Both the position numbers and the translations under genes were made by a program. A stretch of 64,000 bases of DNA from Marinobacter lipolyticus (lineage in GTDB: Bacteria > Pseudomonadota > Gammaproteobacteria > Pseudomonadales > Oleiphilaceae). The stretch covers positions 301,554 through 365,553 of the forward strand of contig NZ_QTKT01000004.1 in NCBI RefSeq assembly GCF_018424605.1, written 5' to 3'. Positions 18,501 through 27,073 of this stretch are shown here, piece after piece (position 1 is the stretch's first letter; the number at the start of each line of letters is the position of its first letter). The notes under the pieces were generated by a model, which was given only the letters and a program-made list of their open reading frames with translations, searched no databases and was not told where the DNA came from.

Positions 18501-19188
18501 GTTGTCGGGCCGAAAGCTGCACCTCCGAGAAAGCCAGTTGAAACTCGCCCATGATGGAGGTGTTCATTTCGCATACGGGTAACCAGATGCTCGGCTGTGG
18601 CTTGCCCACAACGCTACGCCGATCACTTTTAACGCCCGGCACACCTGGTTCCCGATAATCCATCAAGCGTACGTCACAGAACTCAAGGGTTCCTGCGTCA
18701 CTGTTACGGACCTCAAGCTCTCTCCACAGCGTGCCGTTGCGAAAGATATAAATAAAGCCAGGCCTTACCGGCACAGCACTATCTGAATCCCTGCCAGGCT
18801 CCGGATCCGGGTCATTCAGCAGCGTTAGTGGAACGACAGGCCAGATTCGATTCCATTGACCCTCTGGTTGGCGGGGAGTGCTTGCCACCCCGCTGAAAAG
18901 AGGAATGCGGATGGGGCTCCCTTCTTCAGCCTCTATATCAAGCCATACGTTCCCGGAAGGTTGGCCCTTCCAGGGCCAGACATGAAGCGCAGAAACATCC
19001 AGCTTCTCCGTCTCAGCCTGATTTTCCAACTGCTCTTGCTGTTCGCGATTGGAGGTGTCAAACAGACGAAAACGCGGGCCCTCTGGGCAATCTTTTCCCA
19101 TCACCTCAATAATCAGGGTTTCACCCTCACAGGCAGGGCCGCAATTCCCGGTTTCATTGCTTGAGTTATTTTCAGACATCCCTGTCAT
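15571..19188 (-). CDS. VasX/BTH_I2691-like T6SS effector, putative membrane-active toxin
   Basis: A 1205-residue protein encoded directly after VgrG and a DUF4123 adaptor, the standard place for a T6SS cargo effector. The N-terminus has Cys-containing NCGPACEGE and, near residue 150, RPGFIYIFRNGTLWRELEV, reminiscent of the VasX N-terminal region and BTH_I2691-type effectors. Long helical segments fill the middle. Three glycine-rich hydrophobic segments lie at about 893-911, 924-943 and 953-981, separated by short loops, then a 220-residue soluble tail. VasX is a colicin-like pore former in the target inner membrane, so pore formation is the best guess. The start ATG has AGGAG upstream. No nuclease or lipase motif was found. 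Confidence 0.65.
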   Translation of the reverse strand: MTGMSENNSSNETGNCGPACEGETLIIEVMGKDCPEGPRFRLFDTSNREQQEQLENQAETEKLDVSALHVWPWKGQPSGNVWLDIEAEEGSPIRIPLFSGVASTPRQPEGQWNRIWPVVPLTLLNDPDPEPGRDSDSAVPVRPGFIYIFRNGTLWRELEVRNSDAGTLEFCDVRLMDYREPGVPGVKSDRRSVVGKPQPSIWLPVCEMNTSIMGEFQLAFSEVQLSARQLTYLELNNAARQARCQSLSGPEPQVASQYSPLQTATPGQLVSLSAFPEMRLREPELEQRLRRPWKQIYDLSGTYASNLFEQAAREVQDFNAGGESADEAWEAACYRDCPLRGTPAARVDAFLADRDSEEANTELWQSLASAEDALASAKANHHAGVVLEDRLFAIRHRLASGSEARRFMNSLLEAIEQKPHGDSAQLVYRLMGPERLGGQENGLHRHFKEIDTSRFGPLHAHLFTAQRQLAREELAMAQTQLASLMGQSVNQAAMADLFNLSGADYIEGFACTGDIFQILAMDPGSLDHLARVEVANESQVRDANHLVLKIVEDGSEEPLHCMLFPSDMADSSGSVEESGTRGECGDGRCRPEDLKKLSDEQPEQDAVQTLTAAVLAGVAKFDDIDLSSQTKRWMAGIDAILDGIDKNVRSLANRLKSHAYVLDSRLYGPLLRMAKARDPSLLGSVKLVARNAVPEGWIILGLRDPVSGLDMGLTKADREYVHRTNGHKRFYGEYLNADGTPLASTRKSNVPDLADTDEARRMQVYAAPESSEVVKAQRDLRRMERLDEFLDRVRVPYLVLIFEAHNVWSEFRLLQSVGAQKGRTRAGFGMASAALDLLFAGTIAAERLSKDVGIWKSSSASLSRTAFTINAEIVGRASTRLADALPGIVSRRVLGGLVTAGLTITVSLLDMTYEWDTGDLDAAAAYGVSAIGGGMMVMGGLMMTKMAEAGVAPILLGLGPWGWVLAGVTVTIGASLLAAVVDDPPLVDWLKRGPFGAEQDNAYPHLDGSPEETYYRLVDLLARPRITIEKVNNMHARLTEQGYSLDSWRASDIANINTAVRVENNLSAILDAATLTVAMRTERITRKFSRRGQRTQRRLFPDSPEVLLEQPLPNGKVFYLALSPRETTEHSWSGKSVITSDVKVKAQWQATHDFGQAHRNLVFPAPELQEATTFDQAEHGEPDFSETEQLFWADEQTHKKVEEAT

Positions 19189-19212
19189 TCCTTTCTCCTA
19201 AATGCCGTGCAT

Positions 19213-19743
19213 TCATGACGGGCCACTCATGGCATTTATCGCCCGCCACTGATGTTCGTCCAGTGTTGCCACCGGAGACATGGAAAAGGGTTTCGGATTA
19301 TCCGTAATCCGCCAGCGTTTTGATCCGGCTTCGTCAACCCAATAAATCACCCGCTCAATCACATCGGCCCCAGGTGCGCTAGCGGGAGACAACTGGTGCC
19401 ATATCCGGGCATCGTAAAATCTCAGGAGCCCTTTTCGCTGGCCGTCGAAACGCACTATCAAGCGAGCCCTCAACCAATCGGCGACCATATCCTGCCCGGC
19501 TGAGGATTCCAGGATCAGTCCGCTCAAGCTCTCTTCCTTCAAACCTTGCAATGCCCATTGATATCCGGCGCTATCCTGTCGCGCTTCCAACAAAATGGGA
19601 CCTTCTTCGCGATAAGCATGCCAGTCGGTATCGGAAAATAAATAGAGCCACTCAGGGCTCTCTGAGATTTCGTAAAGTTTCTGTAGCAGGAGCTTCGGAT
19701 TCAGTGACTCCAGCACAAGATAACGCGTTTTATTGTTGCCCAT
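19213..19743 (-). CDS. DUF4123 T6SS effector adaptor/chaperone
   Basis: A 176-residue DUF4123 (Tap/TEC) protein. These bind a specific effector and load it onto the C-terminus of the cognate VgrG. The family pattern is seen in PEWLYLFSDTDWHAYREEG and in the C-terminal ATLDEHQWRAI. It sits between vgrG (18 bases upstream) and the large effector (24 bases downstream), the usual order vgrG-adaptor-effector. GGAGAGG precedes the ATG. V. cholerae VasW next to VasX is the closest functional analogue. Confidence 0.88.
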   Translation of the reverse strand: MGNNKTRYLVLESLNPKLLLQKLYEISESPEWLYLFSDTDWHAYREEGPILLEARQDSAGYQWALQGLKEESLSGLILESSAGQDMVADWLRARLIVRFDGQRKGLLRFYDARIWHQLSPASAPGADVIERVIYWVDEAGSKRWRITDNPKPFSMSPVATLDEHQWRAINAMSGPS

Positions 19744-19761
19744 AAAAGATGCCCTCTCCGC

Positions 19762-21885
19762 CTAAGCCTGCTGTGCTTTCCCGCACGGACAGTTACTCAA
19801 AGGACAGGAACCATCCGGCTGCTCCTGACATTGCTCCACCACGGCAGACCGCTTCATTCGTGCCTGTTTCAGGCGATGGGCAACCACGGGTTTGGGCTCC
19901 GCATTTGCCCGCTGACCCACATCCGCAATCTCCACAGGCGCAACCGCCCCACCATTCTTCTCCACCAACCCAGGCATCTCCGGCACCTTCACCTTCTGCC
20001 CACTGCCCTTTCCCGGTGAACCACCGGCATTCATCTTGATCGCCGCGCCACCCATGGCCACGCCGCTGGGGTCGATCTTCACGAAGCTGCCGCCGGCTTT
20101 GAGGGTGATTTCGGCGCCGGCTTCGATCACACATTTCTGGCCGGCTTTGATGTGCAGCTCGGTACCGGCGTCGCTGAGCCAGGCGGTGCCGGCTTTCAGG
20201 TGCAGGGTGCCGGTGACGTTGAAGCTGTGGTCCTTGCCCGTCTGCTCGCGTTTTTCGCCGTCCACGGTGTTGTGGTCGTTGCCCTTGATATGGCTGAAGG
20301 CGTTCTTTTCGACCGTGCGGTGGCTGTCGTTCCTGATGACTTCCGTGCGGTTGTGTTCGGTCAGCAGGTCCAGGTCTTTCTGGGCGTGGAGGTAGATCTG
20401 TTCTTTGTCGGCTTCATCTTCAAACCGCAGTTCGTTGCTGCCCTCGCCCTTGTGGGTCTGGGTTTTTAATGTGGTTCTTGTCTTGTGTTGCGGCAGCGCG
20501 TACGGCGGGGTGTTGGTGGCGTGGTAGGTACGGCCGGTGATGATCGGCTGGTCGGGGTCACCGTCCAGAAAGGACACGATGACTTCGTGGCCGATTCTCG
20601 GCAATGCCATAAAGCCGTACTGGCCACCGGCCCAGCCCTGGCTGACTCGCAGCCAGGCGCTGCTGTGTTCGTCGTTCTTTGAGTAGCGGTCCCACGGGAA
20701 CCGCACTTTCACCCGGCCGTGTTCGTCGCAGTGGATTTCTTCGCCTTCGGGGCCGGTGACGATGGCCATCTGCGGGCCGTCCATCAGCGGGCGATGCTCG
20801 ATCTGCGGGCGCCAGGGGCGGTCGGCGTGCACGGCGCTGAACCGGTTGCTGTAACTGGTGGGGTCCGAACCGCCCTCTTCTTCCAGAGCTTGAGGCTGTT
20901 TGCCGGTGTGGACAATGCCGGTGAGCAGCCATTCCCGGTTCAGGGGCTCGCTGTCGTGGTCGGTGAGGGCCACTTTGGCACCGGAGGTGAAGTCGGCGCG
21001 GTTGCTTTCCCCGCTGGCGGTGCTGGCGTCGTTGCGCAGGGCGTCCAGCCGGGCGTCGGTGAAGGGCTGGCCGCTGGCGTCGGCCTTGAAGCGGCCGGGG
21101 TATTGGTAGTTCTGGTAATCGTCGCGGTGGTTGAGGTCGGCACCGGCGCTTTCGTGCATCAGCGCGTAGGCAGGGTTCTTGAAGGTGTAGTCCTTCATGG
21201 CCACGGAGCTGGTGCGCACCCGTTCCTGGTAGGCGAAGCGGAAGACGCAAGATTTTTTGGCGCTGCCGCCGGCTTTGGCGTTGTATTCCACGGGGGCCAG
21301 CTTCGGGGCGTCGCCGTGGTGATCGGCGAGGATCAGGGCGGGTTGCTCGCTGCCATCGACGGCACCGTGCTGGTAGCGGTAGTGCCAGCCTTCCTCGGCG
21401 GCCAGGCGTTCGACAAAGGCCAGGTCGCTTTCCCGGTGCTGGACGCAGTATTCCCGCTCTTCGGGGCTGCGTTTGAGATCAAACACGGTATCGACGATGC
21501 CGCGCTCTTCCAGCAGGGTGCGCACGATGGCGTCGGTGGTCTGGGCTTGAAAGATGCGGCTGTTGTGCATCAGGCCCAAGCGCCACAAGGCTGGCTGGAA
21601 GACCACGTCGTAGCGGGTGCGGCGGTGGCCGCTGTCGCCGCGGGCGAATTCGCTGGCTACGCCGGTGAAGCGGCGTAGCGGCACGCCGTCCTGCCACACC
21701 ACCAGATCCACGGGTTGCTCCAGTACATCCGCGGCAGACGCCGACGGGTCGGTGCTGGCCAGCGCCAGTGCGCCGTGAAAAAGTCCGGAAAGGCGCTCGG
21801 TCAGCTCGAAGCCGACAACCGAGAAATGATCAGAGGAAAATTCGCCAATGGTGGCGGTGAACTGCAGTCCGCTTGCCTGGGGCAT
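19762..21885 (-). CDS. vgrG: T6SS spike protein VgrG (TssI)
   Basis: A 707-residue spike protein that forms the trimeric tip of the Hcp tube. It has the gp27-like N-terminal region (late-control D family, about 1-380), the OB-fold gp5-like part around VRFPWDRYSKNDEHS with RVSQGWAGGQYG, and repeated beta-prism pieces including a DUF2345-like C-terminal region (AGQKCVIEAGAEITLKAGG). The last 110 residues form an extension ending in a Cys-rich GSCPLSNCPCGK. No enzymatic effector domain is fused to it, so this VgrG probably delivers the adjacent effector via the DUF4123 protein. AGGGA precedes the ATG. Confidence 0.96.
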   Translation of the reverse strand: MPQASGLQFTATIGEFSSDHFSVVGFELTERLSGLFHGALALASTDPSASAADVLEQPVDLVVWQDGVPLRRFTGVASEFARGDSGHRRTRYDVVFQPALWRLGLMHNSRIFQAQTTDAIVRTLLEERGIVDTVFDLKRSPEEREYCVQHRESDLAFVERLAAEEGWHYRYQHGAVDGSEQPALILADHHGDAPKLAPVEYNAKAGGSAKKSCVFRFAYQERVRTSSVAMKDYTFKNPAYALMHESAGADLNHRDDYQNYQYPGRFKADASGQPFTDARLDALRNDASTASGESNRADFTSGAKVALTDHDSEPLNREWLLTGIVHTGKQPQALEEEGGSDPTSYSNRFSAVHADRPWRPQIEHRPLMDGPQMAIVTGPEGEEIHCDEHGRVKVRFPWDRYSKNDEHSSAWLRVSQGWAGGQYGFMALPRIGHEVIVSFLDGDPDQPIITGRTYHATNTPPYALPQHKTRTTLKTQTHKGEGSNELRFEDEADKEQIYLHAQKDLDLLTEHNRTEVIRNDSHRTVEKNAFSHIKGNDHNTVDGEKREQTGKDHSFNVTGTLHLKAGTAWLSDAGTELHIKAGQKCVIEAGAEITLKAGGSFVKIDPSGVAMGGAAIKMNAGGSPGKGSGQKVKVPEMPGLVEKNGGAVAPVEIADVGQRANAEPKPVVAHRLKQARMKRSAVVEQCQEQPDGSCPLSNCPCGKAQQA

Positions 21886-21933
21886 GTCTTCGGTCCCTGA
21901 AGAATGTGGTGCTGTCTACGCTCGTTTAAAGTG

Positions 21934-21961
21934 CCGCCTGTCACCATCCTGTGGCAGGCGG
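21934..21961. terminator. Hairpin between tssM and vgrG
   Basis: Arms of 11 bases (21934-21944 and 21951-21961, one G-U type mismatch) with a six-base loop lie directly after vgrG's leader and 8 bases before the tssM stop codon. There is no T run on the minus strand, so it is at best a weak terminator or an RNA processing or stability element between the core cluster and the vgrG-effector unit. Confidence 0.4.
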
Positions 21962-21969
21962 CCGCTAGT

Positions 21970-24900
21970 CTAATACAGACTGTGTGGGATCTGATACCCC
22001 GCAAGGAGCTGCTGTGTGAACGGGTTGGTATTACTGGCGGCGTGGAGGCGATATCGCATCTGCCCGTCGTCCACTTCGAACTTCACGTCCACCGCGCTGC
22101 TGCTGACGCCGGTGATGTCGGCCCGGTCGAGCAACCGGAACAGCGCCCAGGGGCCATTTTCCGACAGACTGCGGGGTGACCGGTTAATCTGGGTTGGCAC
22201 CAGAGTAATGCGGCTTTCCACGCTGTCACGCAGGGTGTTCGGCCACACCAGCGGAATACTCTGACGCGGGCCATGGCTGAACTCCACCAGCTGGCCATCC
22301 ACGTTTACCACGCTGCGGCGTTTGTTCGAAGACAGGTTCAAGGGCTCCAGTGCAAACTCCACATCAAGCGAGCCGCCACGGGTGAAGAATGCCCGGCGAA
22401 TGCTCTCGGCCCTGGCCAGCGCCGCCTTGACGTCGCTGCGCACCAGTCCGGCGCGACGGGAGTCACCCAGATGCTCGGGATGGTCCTCAAGGAACAGTTT
22501 CAGGTTGTCCTGGTAAAAGGTATCCAGCACACCCTCCGGCGCAAAGAAGCGTTCGAAGTCCTGCAACGCGGCATCACGCCCGGCGGCCGGGCTGAACGGA
22601 TAGTGTCGCGCCAGTGCCTGCTGGAACGGCTGGTAGACTTCCCGATACCACTGGCGCTCCAGTTGCGCCACGGCCCGATCCAGCACCACTCGCCAGCTTT
22701 CCGCGGCCAGTTTGTTGAGCATGCGATCCAGCGGCGCAGGCTGATTGTCTGCCAGCCGCTGCAAGGTGAAAATGGGGTCCGCACCCTGCAGCCCCATACG
22801 GGCACGGGCCGCCTGCAACGCCGCTTTACCGCTGTCCGGGGCTTCCTGGATGCCCCGCATGTATTCGTGCAGATCCCCCAGCACCACCATCAGCTGCTCC
22901 AGATCGCTCGGGTTGTCACCCTGTTTGCGATCCAGCTGGTTGAAGCCGGCAAACTGACGGTCGATCTCCTGGATCATGGCAAAATGGCTCGACTGCTCCA
23001 GCACTTTGCGGGCGGCTTCCGCGCTTGCACTGTCATCGTCACTCCCACCGCCGCTGGACGCCGGAACCAGACGGGTGTGGTAGGTGACCTGCCCCAACAA
23101 TTGCTGCAGTGGCTGGTGACCGCTGGTCAGGCTTTCGAGTATCCGAACCCCGTGGTTCAGGTCCGCGAAACTCTGAACATCCACACGGCTCAGCGCCTGG
23201 CGCCAGGCTTCGGCATAATGCTCGGCGTACAGTGCCTGAAGATCCGCGGTGAGCTTCGCCTCATCGGCTTTACTGAAATCGACGTCGTCGCGACGACCCA
23301 GCACCCAGGCGTCCACCAGCGCCAGTTCGGTCACGTCATCAGATTTGCGCAGAAACCAGGAGTTGAGCCCGTCGCGGGTAAGCAGCGCGGGAATCACCAG
23401 CGGGTCGGCCTCAACGTTATCCTCCATCGGCTGGCCGCGCTCATCGAGCGTGGTGAACACCGTTCCGAAGGCCGGTCCGGACGCCCTGGTCAGATCAAGC
23501 GGGGAGCCGAACTCCCGCGCGGCTTCCTGTTCCAGATCCTCATAAACCCGCTCGGTGGTGGCAATACGGCCCAGCTCGTGCTGAGCCCACTGCACGCTGC
23601 TGCGGAAAGGCGCCAGCGCCATATCGGCTGTGGCGTCACCCTGGCGGACCTGGTCGGCCAGATCCGTGTGCGCCATGGCGTAATCCAGGTGGCTGCGTAA
23701 CCGTTGCTGCAGATCCCGCTGGCCCGGGAACCTGCTCTGCCAGAATTCGTCCATGTAACTGGTGACGATGTCGGTACGCCGGCCACTGGCGTCGTACAGC
23801 ATGCGCAGTACGCGCAGGTGATCCAGACGCTCGGAGCCCTGATCGGGTGCCTTGGCCATTTCCCCCATCACACCCAGCATCAGCGCCGGCAGATACTGAT
23901 AGGCCAGCATGTCCAGGTAGGAGGCCTCCACTTCCGGCCCCACCTGATGCCCCTGGTAAAGCCCCATATCCTTCACGACGGGCCAGCTCTCCCGGTAATC
24001 GCCGAACGCCAGGGTTGCCTCCCGCAGCTCGTCCAGCGGCTGGAGCAGATTGCTACCGGTGGTGTCCGGCTCGTACCCGATGGGCCGCCAGTTATCGATG
24101 AAGCTGCGAACCCGCTGCTCGACCGCCGTTGCAGCTTCCGCATTCTTGATGAAATAGTGCTGCCAGCCGGCCGTCATGCCCAGCCCGGCGGAGATTGCCA
24201 CGACGGCGGCCACCGCCACCCGGCGCCGGCGACTGCGCACCACCCGGCGGTTATCGCCGGCCAGCCCGGACTCGCGATACACCACGTCTGGAAACAGGCC
24301 ACGGGTGAACAGGCTCGCCGATTGCCCGCTACGCTGGGCCGGCTGAATCGGACCGGAAAGCTGGTAATTGGCGGCGGCGGCGGAAACAAACGCATCTTCC
24401 GGCACGCCCTCCTGAAGTACTGACGTGAAATAGGTGCCACGAACCAGCGCCGGCGTCGAGAAGGCGTCCTCGGACAACAGATCGGCGAGGAACTGCTCCA
24501 GTACCGGCTTCAGGCCCGCCATCTGACGGCTGAAGGAATACACCGACGCCCGCTCTTCCGCCTCGCGGGTGGCCGCCATCACATCCGGCAGGCGCCGGTT
24601 CAGTTGTTCAACCATCGCGCCGTAGCGCTCGGCGAATTCCGCCAGCCAGTCATCGCCCTCCAGCTGCGCTTCCAGCGGGAAGGTAAACCCCAGCGGCTGC
24701 TCCCGTTCGGCCTTGGTCAGAGTCCGCATGAACGGCGCGAAACCATACAGCAGATCCAGTTTGGTGAAGCTCACATACACCGGCAGCCGCGACCCGAGCG
24801 TCTCCATCAGTTCCCGCAGGCGGGTTCTCAACAGAATGGCCTGGGCTTTGCGCTGCTGTTCACTGCCGGTACTGAGGCGGGCGAGATCCACGGTCAGCAC

Positions 24901-25572
24901 CACGCCGTTCAGCGGGCGCTGGGGGCGGTTGCGCTCCAGCCACTGGATGAAGTGCTGCCACAGCCGCTGCTGCAGTTCGGAACTGGCCCCCTCACCCTGG
25001 TTCTGGCTCAGCAGTTCGCCGTCCGGATCAATCAACACGCCGTCATCGCCAATCCACCACTCGAAACCCAGCGGATTACGGTCGGTACGGGCATTGCGAG
25101 TCACGTTGGTCAGCGTGTACGTCTGACCCGAGCGCTGTATCAGGCTGGTTTTTCCCGCCTCCTCAAGGCCCATCACCAGATACCAGGGCAGTCGGTAAAG
25201 CCCTTTGCGACCGGGAAGATTGCTCTTCAGCGCCTGCAGCTGACGGTCCAGCAGCCGGCCCTGCCGACGTTCCAGTGGCAGGATCGGGTCTTCTTCCTCC
25301 CGCTGCTCGTCCTTCTTCGCTGCGTTGATCTTTCCCAGTTTCCTCGCCAGCATGGCGCCCCAGATCATGGCCACCACCAGCACCACCCCGAGCGTCACCA
25401 GTGCCCGCATCTGCCAGGCGACCAGTGGCTGCTCGCCGCCGATCTCCAGGCGAGGCCCCAACCACCAGGTGGCCACCAACAGCACGATAACCCCGAGCGC
25501 CAGGGTTACCGGCGCCGCACTGCGCAGGTAGGGAAGAATTCGTCGACCGATGAGTAATGCTTGTCTCCACAT
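21970..25572 (-). CDS. tssM: T6SS membrane complex protein TssM (IcmF)
   Basis: A 1200-residue inner-membrane protein that with TssJ and TssL forms the trans-envelope channel. Two N-terminal membrane helices (about 14-38 and 55-75) precede a cytoplasmic NTPase domain with Walker A GLEEAGKTS (about 135-143). A third helix lies near 452-475 (RVAVAAVVAISAGLGMTAGW), followed by the long periplasmic part with the IcmF-related and C-terminal beta domain that binds TssJ. The ATG at 25572 has CAGGA nine bases upstream; the earlier in-frame ATGs at 25581 and 25608 lack a proper site. The intact Walker A suggests an ATP-binding TssM. Confidence 0.96.
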   Translation of the reverse strand: MWRQALLIGRRILPYLRSAAPVTLALGVIVLLVATWWLGPRLEIGGEQPLVAWQMRALVTLGVVLVVAMIWGAMLARKLGKINAAKKDEQREEEDPILPLERRQGRLLDRQLQALKSNLPGRKGLYRLPWYLVMGLEEAGKTSLIQRSGQTYTLTNVTRNARTDRNPLGFEWWIGDDGVLIDPDGELLSQNQGEGASSELQQRLWQHFIQWLERNRPQRPLNGVVLTVDLARLSTGSEQQRKAQAILLRTRLRELMETLGSRLPVYVSFTKLDLLYGFAPFMRTLTKAEREQPLGFTFPLEAQLEGDDWLAEFAERYGAMVEQLNRRLPDVMAATREAEERASVYSFSRQMAGLKPVLEQFLADLLSEDAFSTPALVRGTYFTSVLQEGVPEDAFVSAAAANYQLSGPIQPAQRSGQSASLFTRGLFPDVVYRESGLAGDNRRVVRSRRRRVAVAAVVAISAGLGMTAGWQHYFIKNAEAATAVEQRVRSFIDNWRPIGYEPDTTGSNLLQPLDELREATLAFGDYRESWPVVKDMGLYQGHQVGPEVEASYLDMLAYQYLPALMLGVMGEMAKAPDQGSERLDHLRVLRMLYDASGRRTDIVTSYMDEFWQSRFPGQRDLQQRLRSHLDYAMAHTDLADQVRQGDATADMALAPFRSSVQWAQHELGRIATTERVYEDLEQEAAREFGSPLDLTRASGPAFGTVFTTLDERGQPMEDNVEADPLVIPALLTRDGLNSWFLRKSDDVTELALVDAWVLGRRDDVDFSKADEAKLTADLQALYAEHYAEAWRQALSRVDVQSFADLNHGVRILESLTSGHQPLQQLLGQVTYHTRLVPASSGGGSDDDSASAEAARKVLEQSSHFAMIQEIDRQFAGFNQLDRKQGDNPSDLEQLMVVLGDLHEYMRGIQEAPDSGKAALQAARARMGLQGADPIFTLQRLADNQPAPLDRMLNKLAAESWRVVLDRAVAQLERQWYREVYQPFQQALARHYPFSPAAGRDAALQDFERFFAPEGVLDTFYQDNLKLFLEDHPEHLGDSRRAGLVRSDVKAALARAESIRRAFFTRGGSLDVEFALEPLNLSSNKRRSVVNVDGQLVEFSHGPRQSIPLVWPNTLRDSVESRITLVPTQINRSPRSLSENGPWALFRLLDRADITGVSSSAVDVKFEVDDGQMRYRLHAASNTNPFTQQLLAGYQIPHSLY

Positions 25573-25614
25573 GGCATCCATTCCTGATAAAAGGTGTACT
25601 AAAGGCAAAATCCG

Positions 25615-27039
25615 TTAAACCAGTTTTTCGAGCCTGGCCACCAGTCCCGGTTCCCAGTCTTCCAGGGTCAGGCCCCGGGTCTGCTGATGCAGATCCTGAA
25701 TCTGCTGGCTGGCCAGGGCTTTCAGCCCGCTGTCCTTGAGCAGCCGGGCGCTGGCGAAGCGCCAGTAAAAACGCTCGCGCGGCTCCCGGGCGCCGGCAAG
25801 GCCGTCTTCCATCAATTGCATCGCTGTGGCCAACCCTTTGCCGCCAGCCACATCACGGGCCTGGTCGTAGGCCTGCTCCCAGGGACTGGCGCCGGCGGCA
25901 GAGCCTGCAGCAGCCGGTGCCGCCTGCATCCAGTCTGCGGCCTCGGCAGACAGAAAGGGCGTGCCATCATTAAATGTCATGTCCGCCACCTGGGGCAGAC
26001 GCTCAACAAAGGCCATCAGCGAGGCGCGAATCGCTTCGCCACAGGCCGCATACCCAAGCGCTTCCGCAATACGGGCACTGAGCCAGTGGCCATCGAGCCA
26101 GAACGGGCTGACCGACAGGCTTTGTTCGACGCGCTTCCACAGTTCAGGATCCGGGGCCTTCTCGAGGGTCTCCCGATACTCCGCCACCCGATCCGCGCTC
26201 ACCGCCGCCAGGTCGGTTTTCACGCCATCACGGGACGGTGGGACGCCGGTAATGCTGTGCCAGATCGCATGGCGGCGCAGTTGATAGCCGAGCGCCGAAC
26301 CCGGGTCGGTGTCCACCAGCAGATCCGCCACCTTGAGCAGGCTCTGTCGTGTCGCTCGCTCGTTGGCGGGGTCCAGGGTCAGTTCCCCCAGAGCCGCCGA
26401 AGTGGTGCCGGTTCCGCTCGCGCTGGCCGCCGGGGCCGTGGGCACAGCTGCGGGCGGCTTCTCCACGGCGGGCCCGGTGTCCACCTGTGCCGGCAGTTTC
26501 TCCAGTGCACGCTTCAGGTCAAACAGTCCGTCGTCCGCCAGCTCGTGATCCGCCGCCTGCTCAAGTAACTGTCCGATCAGTGTCAGGCAATAGCCACGGC
26601 CATCGCCGACGCCACCATCAAACGACAGCGAACTCACTTCCTTACCGGCGCGCTGCAGCATCTGGGTGAACATCATCTTGCGTGCCCGTTTGCCCTTGTC
26701 CCCCGGGTACGGCCAGGCGTTTGGCCACCAGGTATCGAGCACCCGATGGAGCAGGAAAAACGACAGCGCAAACCGCTCGCCGTTGCCGCCCCGCTGCAGG
26801 CTCAGCATCAAGAACCCAAGCACTTTCAGGTCCTTGCTTTGGTCGGACAACAGGCGCAGCGATTCGCTTTCCACTTTATGCCAGTCGATGTCGCCATGGG
26901 CCAGCGAGCCCACCTTCATGATCTCGTTGTCCAGAAACTCCAGCGTCACATCATCGCCCAGCGGTTCACCTACATCGGATTCACCGCTGATCGGCGTCAG
27001 TACCTGTTCCACATACGGATGCTGTTCAACCACTTGCAT
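25615..27039 (-). CDS. tssA: T6SS cap/initiation protein TssA (VasJ type)
   Basis: A 474-residue TssA, which organises baseplate and sheath polymerisation. The ImpA N-terminal domain is seen at residues 5-110 (LTPISGESDVGEPL, HGDIDWHKVESESLRLL), a proline- and alanine-rich linker around 200-230 and the VasJ-type C-terminal domain with ITGVPPSRDGVKTDL and SPFWLDGHWLSA. The start at 27039 is preceded by CAGG; an upstream in-frame ATG (27084) lies inside vasI and is unlikely. This matches the long V. cholerae VasJ class that lies next to tssM. Confidence 0.94.
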   Translation of the reverse strand: MQVVEQHPYVEQVLTPISGESDVGEPLGDDVTLEFLDNEIMKVGSLAHGDIDWHKVESESLRLLSDQSKDLKVLGFLMLSLQRGGNGERFALSFFLLHRVLDTWWPNAWPYPGDKGKRARKMMFTQMLQRAGKEVSSLSFDGGVGDGRGYCLTLIGQLLEQAADHELADDGLFDLKRALEKLPAQVDTGPAVEKPPAAVPTAPAASASGTGTTSAALGELTLDPANERATRQSLLKVADLLVDTDPGSALGYQLRRHAIWHSITGVPPSRDGVKTDLAAVSADRVAEYRETLEKAPDPELWKRVEQSLSVSPFWLDGHWLSARIAEALGYAACGEAIRASLMAFVERLPQVADMTFNDGTPFLSAEAADWMQAAPAAAGSAAGASPWEQAYDQARDVAGGKGLATAMQLMEDGLAGAREPRERFYWRFASARLLKDSGLKALASQQIQDLHQQTRGLTLEDWEPGLVARLEKLV

Positions 27040-27073
27040 TAGAAAACCTGCCTTGCCATGTATCGGTTTTGCG

